A stretch of DNA of 64,000 bases, taken from NCBI GenBank assembly GCA_947627545.1, contig CANQWK010000004.1, positions 1 through 64,000 on the forward strand, written 5' to 3'. Positions 16,779 through 24,052 of this stretch are shown piece by piece (position 1 is the stretch's first letter; every line of letters begins with the position of its first letter). The DNA is from an uncultured Clostridia bacterium (GTDB lineage: Bacteria > Bacillota > Clostridia > Christensenellales > UBA1242). Under the pieces are notes generated by a model. The model worked only from the letters and a program-made list of their open reading frames with translations. It was not told the origin of the DNA and made no database searches. The translations under genes and the position numbers were made by a program.

Positions 16779-18887
16779 ATGAAAAAAAAGAATGGTGTTT
16801 TAACTGAAGTTTCAGAAAAAGATTTAAAATTATTAATTAAAAATCCTAAAAAATTTTGGGAAGGCGTTACTAGTATAGGATCATGGGCATTTGGTTATCG
16901 CAAATCGTTAAAAAATATAATTATACCAAACAGTGTAACACTCATTGGAGATAATGCGTTTAGTCATTGTGAGAATTTAAAGAGCATAATCATACCCAAT
17001 AGTGTAACATGTATTGAATATGAGGCTTTTAGAGGTTGTACATCACTAACAAATGTAACAATACCAGATGGTGTAACAAGTATTGAAAATGGGGTTTTTA
17101 GTGGTTGTACATCACTAACAAATGTAACCATACCAGACAGTGTAACACTCATTGGAAAATATGCATTTAATTACTGTGAATCATTAACAAACGTTACCAT
17201 ACCAAACAATGTAACTAGAATTGGATCTTGTGCTTTTACTTGTTGTAAATCATTAACAAATATAACCATACCAAATAGCGTAATTTTTATTTCTGAAGGA
17301 ATTTTAAGTGGGTGCCATAACTTAAAAAAAGTTATATTACCAAATGGAGTTGAAATTTCAAATAGATTGTTAATTACTAATTTTGATTTTTTAATATATA
17401 AAAGATATAGCAAAGAAATATTAGAAAAACATAAAAATGATTATACTCCACCTTTAATGTGGAAAGAACTTGAGGGGTTAAATCTTAAAGAATATATAAA
17501 TTTAATTAAAAATTATGGAATAGACAAAGAAACAAAAGAGTTAAATGTTGAAGAAGATAATTTAACAGATTTTATTCATTTTGGCTATAATTTAGGTTTG
17601 TTTTCAAATGAAACAATTAAAGTAAAAAATAGTTCAGGCAAAGAACAAGAACTTCCAATTTCCAATTTGGCTCATAATGTAATTCAAAAAATGATTTTGT
17701 CTGGCATGGAACTTAATTCAATGCACATATATTTTCAAGCAATGAAAAAGCAAGAATTTAATGAACAATTTTTGCGTTTTTTGCTAAACAAAACAAATTT
17801 AGACGAAGTTATTGCAGAAGAACAAAAACATAATGGATTTATTGTTAAGCTTTATGATTGGTTTAAAGAACGCACATATTTAACAAATTTAGGCGAAATT
17901 GAAGATAGTTCAAACAGAACGCCACTACCAACCAGTGAAGCAAATAGATTTAAAATTAGGGTTTATGAAACAACCGAATCTGGCATAGACAAATTGCGTT
18001 GGCGAGAACCCACCGTTGATACATTAAAAAAAGAATTTATCGAAAAAGTATATGCAGGTGTTACACCAGAAAAACGCCATATAGCCGAATGTCTATTACA
18101 ATATCCAGAATATTCTAAACAAATGTATTATGATAAAGCAGTTGAAATAGATGACGAGCGCATAAAAGCAGGAGTGCCTAACCATTTAACATCAAAACAT
18201 GTTAAACAAAGCACAATGGACGCTTATAGGCAATATTTTGAAAAAACTGAGGGAATTAGGCAGCAAATTTTAGAAACCGCCGACAAAGCTTTAATTGAGC
18301 AAAAAGAATCTGCTGACCAAATTTTTAGTTATGAAATGTTGTCAAAAGATAGTGAAGAAATTTTTGCCATAGGTAGTTTAGTTCCGGGTGCTCCAACCTT
18401 GTTTGGCGCAGATGCAGGGCCAATGCGTGCAGTAATAATTAGCTCAGATATGCAACCACTTGTAATTAGAGATAGTAAAGATAACATTGTTGCATTTAGC
18501 ATTGTGTATGTTAATAGAAAAGAGGGTTATGCAGTTGTAAAAGGTTTTGAGGTTAAACGAAAATATAGAGGCAACGATAAAGCATGTAAAGCCATATATG
18601 ATAAAGCAATGCAAGGTATAGATGCTTTTGTCCGAGCGTATAATGAAGATAATCCTAACAATCCTATAAAAGTTGTAACTTGCGGTGTTTCTCCAGACCA
18701 TGTGGACTGGGAAGTGATTAACAATTATGTAAAACGAAATCCAAAAAGTAAAATTTTAAAAGTACCAAACCTTGATGAATGGAGTTATGCAGGTGGCCTC
18801 AATTTGACAACCAGTTGGCCAGGAGATTGGCGCAAAAAACAATATAAAATTTGGGAACCTGACAAACATAACAATTTGGAGGTTTAA
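16779..18887 (+). CDS. BspA-type leucine-rich-repeat protein with C-terminal GNAT-like region
   Basis: A 702-residue protein in three parts. Residues about 30-195 are seven or more 23-residue BspA/LRR_5 repeats (consensus: SLTNVTIPNSVTxIGxxAFxxC). Residues about 200-545 are a helical region of no family known to me. Residues about 549-660 resemble a GNAT acetyltransferase fold (FSIVYVNRKEGYAVVKGFEV then RKYRGNDKACKAIYDKAM, like the acetyl-CoA loop), which is tentative. There is no signal peptide or surface anchor, so unlike most BspA repeats it looks cytoplasmic. AAGGAG precedes the ATG. A small coiled-coil gene starts directly after the stop. It occupies the gap between rlmN and rpe. Confidence 0.8.
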   Translation: MKKKNGVLTEVSEKDLKLLIKNPKKFWEGVTSIGSWAFGYRKSLKNIIIPNSVTLIGDNAFSHCENLKSIIIPNSVTCIEYEAFRGCTSLTNVTIPDGVTSIENGVFSGCTSLTNVTIPDSVTLIGKYAFNYCESLTNVTIPNNVTRIGSCAFTCCKSLTNITIPNSVIFISEGILSGCHNLKKVILPNGVEISNRLLITNFDFLIYKRYSKEILEKHKNDYTPPLMWKELEGLNLKEYINLIKNYGIDKETKELNVEEDNLTDFIHFGYNLGLFSNETIKVKNSSGKEQELPISNLAHNVIQKMILSGMELNSMHIYFQAMKKQEFNEQFLRFLLNKTNLDEVIAEEQKHNGFIVKLYDWFKERTYLTNLGEIEDSSNRTPLPTSEANRFKIRVYETTESGIDKLRWREPTVDTLKKEFIEKVYAGVTPEKRHIAECLLQYPEYSKQMYYDKAVEIDDERIKAGVPNHLTSKHVKQSTMDAYRQYFEKTEGIRQQILETADKALIEQKESADQIFSYEMLSKDSEEIFAIGSLVPGAPTLFGADAGPMRAVIISSDMQPLVIRDSKDNIVAFSIVYVNRKEGYAVVKGFEVKRKYRGNDKACKAIYDKAMQGIDAFVRAYNEDNPNNPIKVVTCGVSPDHVDWEVINNYVKRNPKSKILKVPNLDEWSYAGGLNLTTSWPGDWRKKQYKIWEPDKHNNLEV
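16901..17362 (+). repeat. 69-bp tandem repeats encoding LRRs
   Basis: The block ACC followed by a GTGTAAC-like motif recurs exactly every 69 bases at 16925, 16994, 17063, 17132, 17201, 17270 and 17339. Copies 1-4 are close at the DNA level, the later ones more diverged. This is within-gene duplication of the LRR codon unit. Confidence 0.9.
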
Positions 18888-19157
18888 TTGGAAAAGAAAT
18901 TGGACACAAACACAAAAGAAAAAGAAATTGATGTATGGCTAAAAATAAATGTAAAAATTAATAATGAATTGGAAAAATTAAAACAAGCCGATAAAGAAAG
19001 GGAAGAAATTGGCAAAAATTTAGCAACTCTTCCAGAAAATGAATTAATAAAGCAAATGGACGAAAGCATAAAAATATATGAACAAATTTTGGCAAACATA
19101 ACATTATTAAAAACACGAGCAGAAAAATTAAAAAATATAATTAAGGGCAAAAAGTAA
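18888..19157 (+). CDS. Small coiled-coil protein, TTG start
   Basis: An 89-residue, highly charged (Lys/Glu), helical protein with heptad-like hydrophobic spacing throughout, so probably a coiled coil. It starts at TTG directly after the LRR gene stop; a GGAGG box seven bases upstream fixes this start. No family recognised. Tight coupling suggests it acts with the LRR/GNAT-like protein, perhaps as a binding partner; that is inference. Confidence 0.75.
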   Translation: MEKKLDTNTKEKEIDVWLKINVKINNELEKLKQADKEREEIGKNLATLPENELIKQMDESIKIYEQILANITLLKTRAEKLKNIIKGKK

Positions 19158-19349
19158 ATTGTTTCAAATTTTAAAAACTAACAAAATTCACTAAGAAATT
19201 ATTTTAATATTACCTAAAAGTTAATCTAAAAAATAATTTAATAAAAAAATAAAAATTATAATTTATTTTAAATTTGTTTATTGTTTATAGCAATTTCATT
19301 TTTAAAATAAATTTTTTTATGTTATAATTAAACATGAAAAGAGGAAATT

Positions 19350-20015
19350 ATGCGTAAAATTGTTGTTTCGGCATCTAGTTTGCCTGCTGGGCGTAATATG
19401 TCTAGCCAAATTGAATATATCGAGCGTGTTGGCACTTATGGTGCAGATATGTATCATGTTGATGTTATGGACGGCGTGTTTACTAAGCAAAAATCAATTG
19501 ATTACACTTACATTGAACAATTAAAAGGGCGTTCCCCTTTGCTTTTTGATGTGCATTTAATGATTATGAATGCCGACAAAGTAGTTAACAAATATATAAA
19601 AGCGGGCGCAAATATAATTACTTTGCAATATGAAACGTTTGAAGATAAAACCTTATTAATAAAAACTCTTCAAAAAATTAAAAAAAGCGGATTGCTTGTA
19701 GGTTTAAGCATCGACCTCGATACCGATATAAGCGTTATAGACTCATATTTTAAGTATATAGACCTTGTGCTTATCATGACAGTTAAAGCAGGCAAAGGTG
19801 GTCAAACTTTTTTTGAAAGTTGTGTAAAAAAAATTAAATATGTGCGTGCCGAAAACAAAGATATTTTAATTGAAGTTGACGGCGGAATAAATGCAAGCAC
19901 GGCAAGCGTTTGTGTCAAAGCAGGGGCGGACATTTTAGTTAGCGGTAGTTATATTTATTTAAATGATACTTACGAGGCAATTCAAACACTTAAAGGCAAA
20001 GCAGTGGTGGAATAA
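19350..20015 (+). CDS. rpe: Ribulose-phosphate 3-epimerase (divergent)
   Basis: A 221-residue TIM-barrel enzyme interconverting ribulose 5-phosphate and xylulose 5-phosphate. Metal-binding and catalytic positions are kept: YHVDVMDGVF (His and Asp near 36-40), FDVHLMI (His near 69) and EVDGGIN (Asp near 175). The usual VxPGFxGQ loop reads VKAGKGGQTF and the usual FVPN reads FTKQ, so it is a diverged member; a related epimerase with another sugar phosphate is possible. GAGGAAAT precedes the ATG. It abuts rsmE with no gap. Confidence 0.88.
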   Translation: MRKIVVSASSLPAGRNMSSQIEYIERVGTYGADMYHVDVMDGVFTKQKSIDYTYIEQLKGRSPLLFDVHLMIMNADKVVNKYIKAGANIITLQYETFEDKTLLIKTLQKIKKSGLLVGLSIDLDTDISVIDSYFKYIDLVLIMTVKAGKGGQTFFESCVKKIKYVRAENKDILIEVDGGINASTASVCVKAGADILVSGSYIYLNDTYEAIQTLKGKAVVE

Positions 20016-20705
20016 ATGGACGAAAGGTTTTTTATTGAAAGCATAGCAAACAACACCGCTAATTTTTCTGCTGCCGAAACAAATCACATTTCAAAAGTAA
20101 GGCGTAAACAAGTGGGGGACACCATAAAAGGTTTTATTGGTGATGGCTTTGATTATTCATTAAAATTAACCGAAATAACAAAATCTTATGCAAGGGCAGA
20201 AATTTTATCAAAGCAGCCAAACCCAGCATTTAGCGAGCCAAAAATTGTGGTTTATTTGGCAATGCTTAAAAATGAGGCGTTGTCAACTGCAATAGATAAT
20301 CTTGCCGAACTTAATGTTAAAGAAGTTAAACTTTTTAAGTCCGATTTTAGCATTGCAAACATAGACGCAAAAAAATTAGAAAAACTCAACGCTATTTCAA
20401 CACAGGCAAGCAAACAATGTGAGCGTGCAGATATAATGAAAATTAGTTTAATAAGCAAAAAGGAAATAGAAAAGGATATTTCTCAATTTAAAAATCGCTT
20501 TTTTGCTTATGAAAATTCTAACAATAAAATTGCAAATTTTAGCGGAGAATTTGCCTTAATTATAGGCCCAGAAGGTGGGTTTTCTGCCGAAGAAGTTAAG
20601 CAATTTTCTTCGTTTTGCAATCAAATTAGTTTAGGCAAAACCATAATGCGAGCCGAAGTTGCTTGCATTGCAGCGGTTAGTATGTTAAAGGCGGTGAGCC
20701 TATGA
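20016..20705 (+). CDS. rsmE: 16S rRNA (uracil-1498-N3)-methyltransferase
   Basis: A 229-residue SPOUT methyltransferase acting on helix 44 of 16S rRNA. The N-terminal PUA-like part (FFIES, then HISKVRRKQVGDTI) is followed by the knotted SAM site: LIIGPEGGFSAEEV near residue 185 and ISLGKTIMRAEVA near 207. The ATG immediately follows the rpe stop, and the TGA stop overlaps the mtaB ATG (ATGA), so translation is coupled. The TGA shows that this organism reads TGA as stop. prmA, the usual gene just upstream, is replaced by rpe. Confidence 0.96.
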   Translation: MDERFFIESIANNTANFSAAETNHISKVRRKQVGDTIKGFIGDGFDYSLKLTEITKSYARAEILSKQPNPAFSEPKIVVYLAMLKNEALSTAIDNLAELNVKEVKLFKSDFSIANIDAKKLEKLNAISTQASKQCERADIMKISLISKKEIEKDISQFKNRFFAYENSNNKIANFSGEFALIIGPEGGFSAEEVKQFSSFCNQISLGKTIMRAEVACIAAVSMLKAVSL

Positions 20706-21952
20706 AAGCAAGTGTTATAACATTAGGTTGCAAAGTTAATGAGTATGAAAGCCAATCAATTTTAAATCAACTTAAAACAGAGGGCTACGAAATAAGCGAA
20801 GGCTTAACCCCAGCAGATGTTTATGTGGTAAACTCATGTGCAGTTACAAACATTGCCGAACGCAAATCACGGCAGGTTTTAACAAAAATTTTAAAATTAA
20901 ACCCTAATGCAAAAATCATAGTGTGCGGCTGTGCAGTTCAAAATAACCCAGCACAATTTTTAAAAAATAAAAATGTTTACGCTTTAACAGGCAATGCAGG
21001 TAAAGATAGAATAATTGACTTTATAAAAAAACAAAACAAAACTTTGCCAGACATCATTCATAATAAATATACAAACACACCAAGGCCAATAGAAACTCGC
21101 ACTCGCCAGTTCATAAAAATTCAAGACGGCTGCAATTATTTTTGCACATATTGTTTAATTCCTTATGTTAGAGGGCGTAGCCGTAGCCGAGATTTAGCCG
21201 ATATTTTAGATGAAATATCTCACACAAAAGCACCAGAAATTGTTTTAACCGGCATAAATATGAGTGATTATCAAATAAACGGCAAACTAGCATTAAAAAC
21301 TTTGGTTGAAGAAGTGGACAAACTTAACAAAAGGTTTAGGCTTTCTTCACTAGAATGTAACGTGCTAGACGATGAAATGCTAAAAACTTTAAAACAATGC
21401 AAAAACTTTTGTCCACACTTTCATTTAAGTTTGCAATCTGCTTGTAATGAAACTTTAAAACGAATGAACAGGCGTTACACAATAGAGCAGTTTATAAACA
21501 CCACTAAAAAAATAAAAAAAATGTTTCCGCTTGCATCAATTTCAACCGATATAATTGTAGGTTTTAATGGTGAAACCGACCAAGAATTCAACACAACAAA
21601 ACAAAATCTAAAAAAAATTGGTTTTAGTTTTATGCATATTTTTCCATATAGCGAACGCACTGGCACAGTTGCCAGCAAAATGGACAACTCGCTAAAACTA
21701 GATAAAACAATAAAAACCGCTCGAGAAAAAGAACTAATTAAGCTAAACAATCAATTTAAAAGTGAGTTTTATAACCAAAATATAAACACAAAACATAAAG
21801 TTCTTGTTGAATTAGTTGACCAAAATTTCAGTTTAGGCTATACTGATAATTATATATATACCTACATAACAGGTAAACATAAGGTTGGCGAAATAATTGA
21901 AGTAACTTTAACCGAGCCTTACCTAGACGGAATGAAAGGGAAAATAAGATAA
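20702..21952 (+). CDS. mtaB: tRNA t6A37 methylthiotransferase MtaB
   Basis: A 416-residue radical-SAM enzyme converting t6A37 to ms2t6A37 in tRNA(Lys). The N-terminal MTTase domain starts ITLGCKVNEYES with Cys ligands at about 10, 42 (NSCAVT) and 76 (CGCAVQ). The radical-SAM site CNYFCTYC lies near 145, preceded by FIKIQDG. The C-terminal TRAM-like segment ends GKIR. The start is inside the rsmE stop. This rsmE-mtaB pair, followed by hinT and rpsU, is a common Firmicute arrangement. Confidence 0.96.
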   Translation: MKASVITLGCKVNEYESQSILNQLKTEGYEISEGLTPADVYVVNSCAVTNIAERKSRQVLTKILKLNPNAKIIVCGCAVQNNPAQFLKNKNVYALTGNAGKDRIIDFIKKQNKTLPDIIHNKYTNTPRPIETRTRQFIKIQDGCNYFCTYCLIPYVRGRSRSRDLADILDEISHTKAPEIVLTGINMSDYQINGKLALKTLVEEVDKLNKRFRLSSLECNVLDDEMLKTLKQCKNFCPHFHLSLQSACNETLKRMNRRYTIEQFINTTKKIKKMFPLASISTDIIVGFNGETDQEFNTTKQNLKKIGFSFMHIFPYSERTGTVASKMDNSLKLDKTIKTAREKELIKLNNQFKSEFYNQNINTKHKVLVELVDQNFSLGYTDNYIYTYITGKHKVGEIIEVTLTEPYLDGMKGKIR

Positions 21953-21964
21953 TGGGAGTGAAAT

Positions 21965-22345
21965 ATGATAAGTGAAAAATTATTATTAACAATTTGGGGT
22001 CGAGAACTTCCTATTAAAATAGAATATGATTGTTTTGATGGGGAAGAAATTACTCAAATTCAAAAAGAAACGCTGCAAAAATTTTTGAAAAAACAAACTT
22101 CAATTTTTAAAGAAGCATATAATTTGTTGCAAAAGTTTTGTTTACAAAAATATCCTGAATATTTTTCTGGTCAATTTGATAATATTTTTAAATATATTAA
22201 ACCAAATATTTTGTATATAAAAAAAGCATCTACTAGATTATGTGGTTTATTATGTAATTTCAAATATGAGCAGGAACATGGGCTTGCAATTATAATTGAA
22301 AACGAAAAAGTTGTTAAAGTCGATAATCAAGACGCTTTGTTATAA
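21965..22345 (+). CDS. Hypothetical protein (126 aa), DUF6985-like pattern
   Basis: A 126-residue soluble protein of unknown function. The C-terminal pattern EHGLAIIIENEKVVKVDNQDALL resembles small proteins in which a D-x-EHGL-x-x-x-F segment is followed by a G-x-QD motif near the end (DUF6985-like, sometimes found as toxin immunity proteins); this is a weak resemblance. GGGAG precedes the ATG. It is inserted between mtaB and hinT on the same strand and probably cotranscribed. No adjacent toxin gene is visible. Confidence 0.72.
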   Translation: MISEKLLLTIWGRELPIKIEYDCFDGEEITQIQKETLQKFLKKQTSIFKEAYNLLQKFCLQKYPEYFSGQFDNIFKYIKPNILYIKKASTRLCGLLCNFKYEQEHGLAIIIENEKVVKVDNQDALL

Positions 22346-22368
22346 AAGAGATATAAAAGGAGATTAAA

Positions 22369-22704
22369 ATGGGTAATTGCGTATTTTGTGCTATTAGAAA
22401 AGGGGAAATTCCTAGTGCCAAAGTTTATGAAGATAAGGATTTTATGATTATTAAAGACATTAATCCGCAAGCTAAAATTCATTTGCTTGCAATTCCGCAC
22501 ACTCATGTGCCATATTTAGATATGATGACCGAAGAGGGTGTAAATTTGCTTGGCAAAATTTTGCATAAAATTTCTAAAATGCAAGACCAATTAGGAATAA
22601 GTGATGGTTATCGCATAATCATAAATCAAGGCGAAAATGGTGGACAAACTGTAAATCATTTACACATTCACATTATGGGCGGCGAAAAACTTAAAGATAT
22701 GTAA
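22369..22704 (+). CDS. hinT: HIT family nucleotide hydrolase (HinT)
   Basis: A 111-residue purine nucleoside phosphoramidase. CVFCAIRKGEIPSAKVYED at the N-terminus and the histidine triad HLHIHIMGG (residues about 98-106) are diagnostic. The Cys pair of CxFC at the start is the usual zinc-site remnant. AAAGGAG precedes the ATG. Gene order mtaB-hinT-rpsU is kept apart from two inserted unknown genes. Confidence 0.96.
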   Translation: MGNCVFCAIRKGEIPSAKVYEDKDFMIIKDINPQAKIHLLAIPHTHVPYLDMMTEEGVNLLGKILHKISKMQDQLGISDGYRIIINQGENGGQTVNHLHIHIMGGEKLKDM

Positions 22705-22716
22705 AAGGAGATTTCT

Positions 22717-23562
22717 ATGAATAAAAATCCAAATAATCAAATGATACAAGATTTATTAACAAATTCAGAACAACTTCTTGCAAAAATAAACCAATTATTT
22801 TTGGAAAAGAAGTATGATGAAGAATTAGATTTAATAAATAAAGGTTTAGAAATTTACAAAGCAAAAACCAACACAAAATATACATGCTATAATGGTACAG
22901 ATTCATTATATTTTAACGATTACCTAAAAATAAAATCAAAGAATTTATCAATAATAGAGTACAATTTGCTTATTATAAAATGTAATACCTATATTTTATT
23001 AAAAGATGTAGGCGAAGCGGAAAAAGTAATAAAAGAATTAGATAAAAAAGTTCCAAATGCTGCACAAGTTTATTCTTTAAAAGCAAATGTTGTTAAATTA
23101 ATAAATCGATATATAAAGCTTGATGATATATTGAATGAACAATATAATTATATATATGATTCCAATTTATTTGCAGAATTTTTGAAAAATAAAGGTATAT
23201 TCTATATGTGTTTTAAAAAAGATTATCCTACTGCAATAAATTATTTTTCAGCTTCCTTAAAATATAATAATGGGAAAGATGCTATAGAAGAAATTAATGC
23301 CTATATAAATGTAATGAAAAAGAGTTTTAACTTTAATGGTCAAATAAAAAATTATCAAGACGCTATTAACGAATTGCAAAATAAAAATTTAATTGCACAG
23401 CCAGCAGAAAGAAATGTAGAGTTTAGCAAATATTTATATAAATATGTTTTGTCAACTATAAAAGATAATAAAAATTATGTAAAATTGATACGAGAAAATT
23501 GTGTAAAAATGGCAGGAGAAGAGGCAACTAAAGAAATTGAAAAAAATTTGGGTAATAAATAA
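22717..23562 (+). CDS. Hypothetical helical-repeat (TPR-like) protein
   Basis: A 281-residue soluble protein predicted to be helical throughout. Stretches such as YNLLIIKCNTYILLKDVGEAEKVIKEL (about 85-111, paraphrased from a TPR-like helix pair) and DYPTAINYFSASLKYNNGKDAIEEINAY suggest TPR-type repeats, though the spacing is irregular. No enzymatic motif. AAAGGAG precedes the ATG, 12 nt after hinT, so it is cotranscribed with hinT. Function unknown; a scaffold role is only inference. Confidence 0.72.
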   Translation: MNKNPNNQMIQDLLTNSEQLLAKINQLFLEKKYDEELDLINKGLEIYKAKTNTKYTCYNGTDSLYFNDYLKIKSKNLSIIEYNLLIIKCNTYILLKDVGEAEKVIKELDKKVPNAAQVYSLKANVVKLINRYIKLDDILNEQYNYIYDSNLFAEFLKNKGIFYMCFKKDYPTAINYFSASLKYNNGKDAIEEINAYINVMKKSFNFNGQIKNYQDAINELQNKNLIAQPAERNVEFSKYLYKYVLSTIKDNKNYVKLIRENCVKMAGEEATKEIEKNLGNK

Positions 23563-23603
23563 AATAAAAAAATAGTTTTTTTACAAATTTTTTGCAAAAC
23601 CAG

Positions 23604-23632
23604 TTGACAATTAATTTAATATGTTGTAAAAT
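23604..23632 (+). promoter_or_regulatory. Promoter of rpsU
   Basis: TTGACA (23604-23609), 17-nt spacer, TAAAAT (23627-23632). Predicted start near 23639, just before the leader hairpin. Confidence 0.75.
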
Positions 23633-23638
23633 AAAAAA

Positions 23639-23690
23639 GAGTGGTGAAAGGCCACCTTTTTAAATTTTAAAATAAAAGTGGGTGAAGAAG
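23639..23690 (+). promoter_or_regulatory. rpsU leader with hairpin next to the ribosome binding site
   Basis: GTGGT (23641-23645) can pair with GCCAC (23651-23655) at the predicted mRNA 5' end. CCAC(C)TTTT at 23652-23660 can instead pair with AAAAGTGG at 23674-23681, next to the GGTGA ribosome binding site. Two exclusive pairings near the start suggest translational control; this is inference. Confidence 0.4.
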
Positions 23691-23879
23691 TTGACAACCG
23701 TTAAATGTGGCGAAAATGAGTCCATTGAAAGTGCATTAAAACGTTTTAAACGTAAATGCCAAAAAGATGGCATAATTGGCGACCTTAAAAAGAACACTGA
23801 ATACGTTAAACCAAGTGTTAAGAAAAAGGAAAAACAAAAAGCAGCACGTAAACGAGCTATGAAACGCAGTAAATATTAA
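23691..23879 (+). CDS. rpsU: Ribosomal protein bS21, TTG start
   Basis: A 62-residue, very basic small-subunit protein. GENESIESALKRFKRKCQKDG matches the bS21 core, and the C-terminal KKKEKQKAARKRAMKR tail is typical. I choose TTG at 23691: it gives MTTVKCGENES, in register with the MSEVRVGENES start of the family, and GGTGA (part of the extended anti-Shine-Dalgarno complement) sits five bases upstream. The in-frame GTG at 23682 would add three residues and lies inside that GGTGA site. A terminator follows. Confidence 0.9.
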   Translation: MTTVKCGENESIESALKRFKRKCQKDGIIGDLKKNTEYVKPSVKKKEKQKAARKRAMKRSKY

Positions 23880-23902
23880 AATATTTAATTGCATTGAAAA
23901 GA

Positions 23903-23932
23903 TAAGTAAACAAATATATTACTTATTTTTTT
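23903..23932 (+). terminator. Terminator after rpsU
   Basis: TAAGTAA (23903-23909) and TTACTTA (23919-23925) arms followed by a T-run. The stem is AU-rich, so it is weaker than others here. Confidence 0.6.
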
Positions 23933-24017
23933 ATTGACTTATTTAAAATTAATAACTAAATTTTATAATTTTTTAAGCAATAAAAAATTGATAAAAACAA
24001 AACTTTTCTTTTTTTAT

Positions 24018-24046
24018 TTGCTTGTAAAAGGAATTTTTGGTATAAT
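24018..24046 (+). promoter_or_regulatory. Promoter of pcrA, leaderless geometry
   Basis: TTGCTT (24018-24023), 17-nt spacer ending in TGG (extended -10), TATAAT (24041-24046), six bases, then the ATG at 24053. No Shine-Dalgarno before the start codon. Confidence 0.6.
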
Positions 24047-24052
24047 AAATTT

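Noticed and set aside
16901..17362. Regularly spaced repeats resembling a CRISPR or satellite array
   Set aside because: The 69-bp period is a multiple of three, lies in one open frame and encodes BspA LRRs; there are no constant repeats with unique spacers.
20702..20705. Possible TGA-as-Trp code
   Set aside because: rsmE terminates in TGA at the expected length, so the standard bacterial code applies.
21965..22345. Immunity gene of a toxin-immunity pair
   Set aside because: No toxin-like or polymorphic toxin gene lies nearby; the similarity to immunity-type DUFs is weak.
23682..23690. GTG start for rpsU
   Set aside because: It lies within the GGTGA ribosome site and adds residues not in the family; TTG 23691 aligns with the bS21 start.
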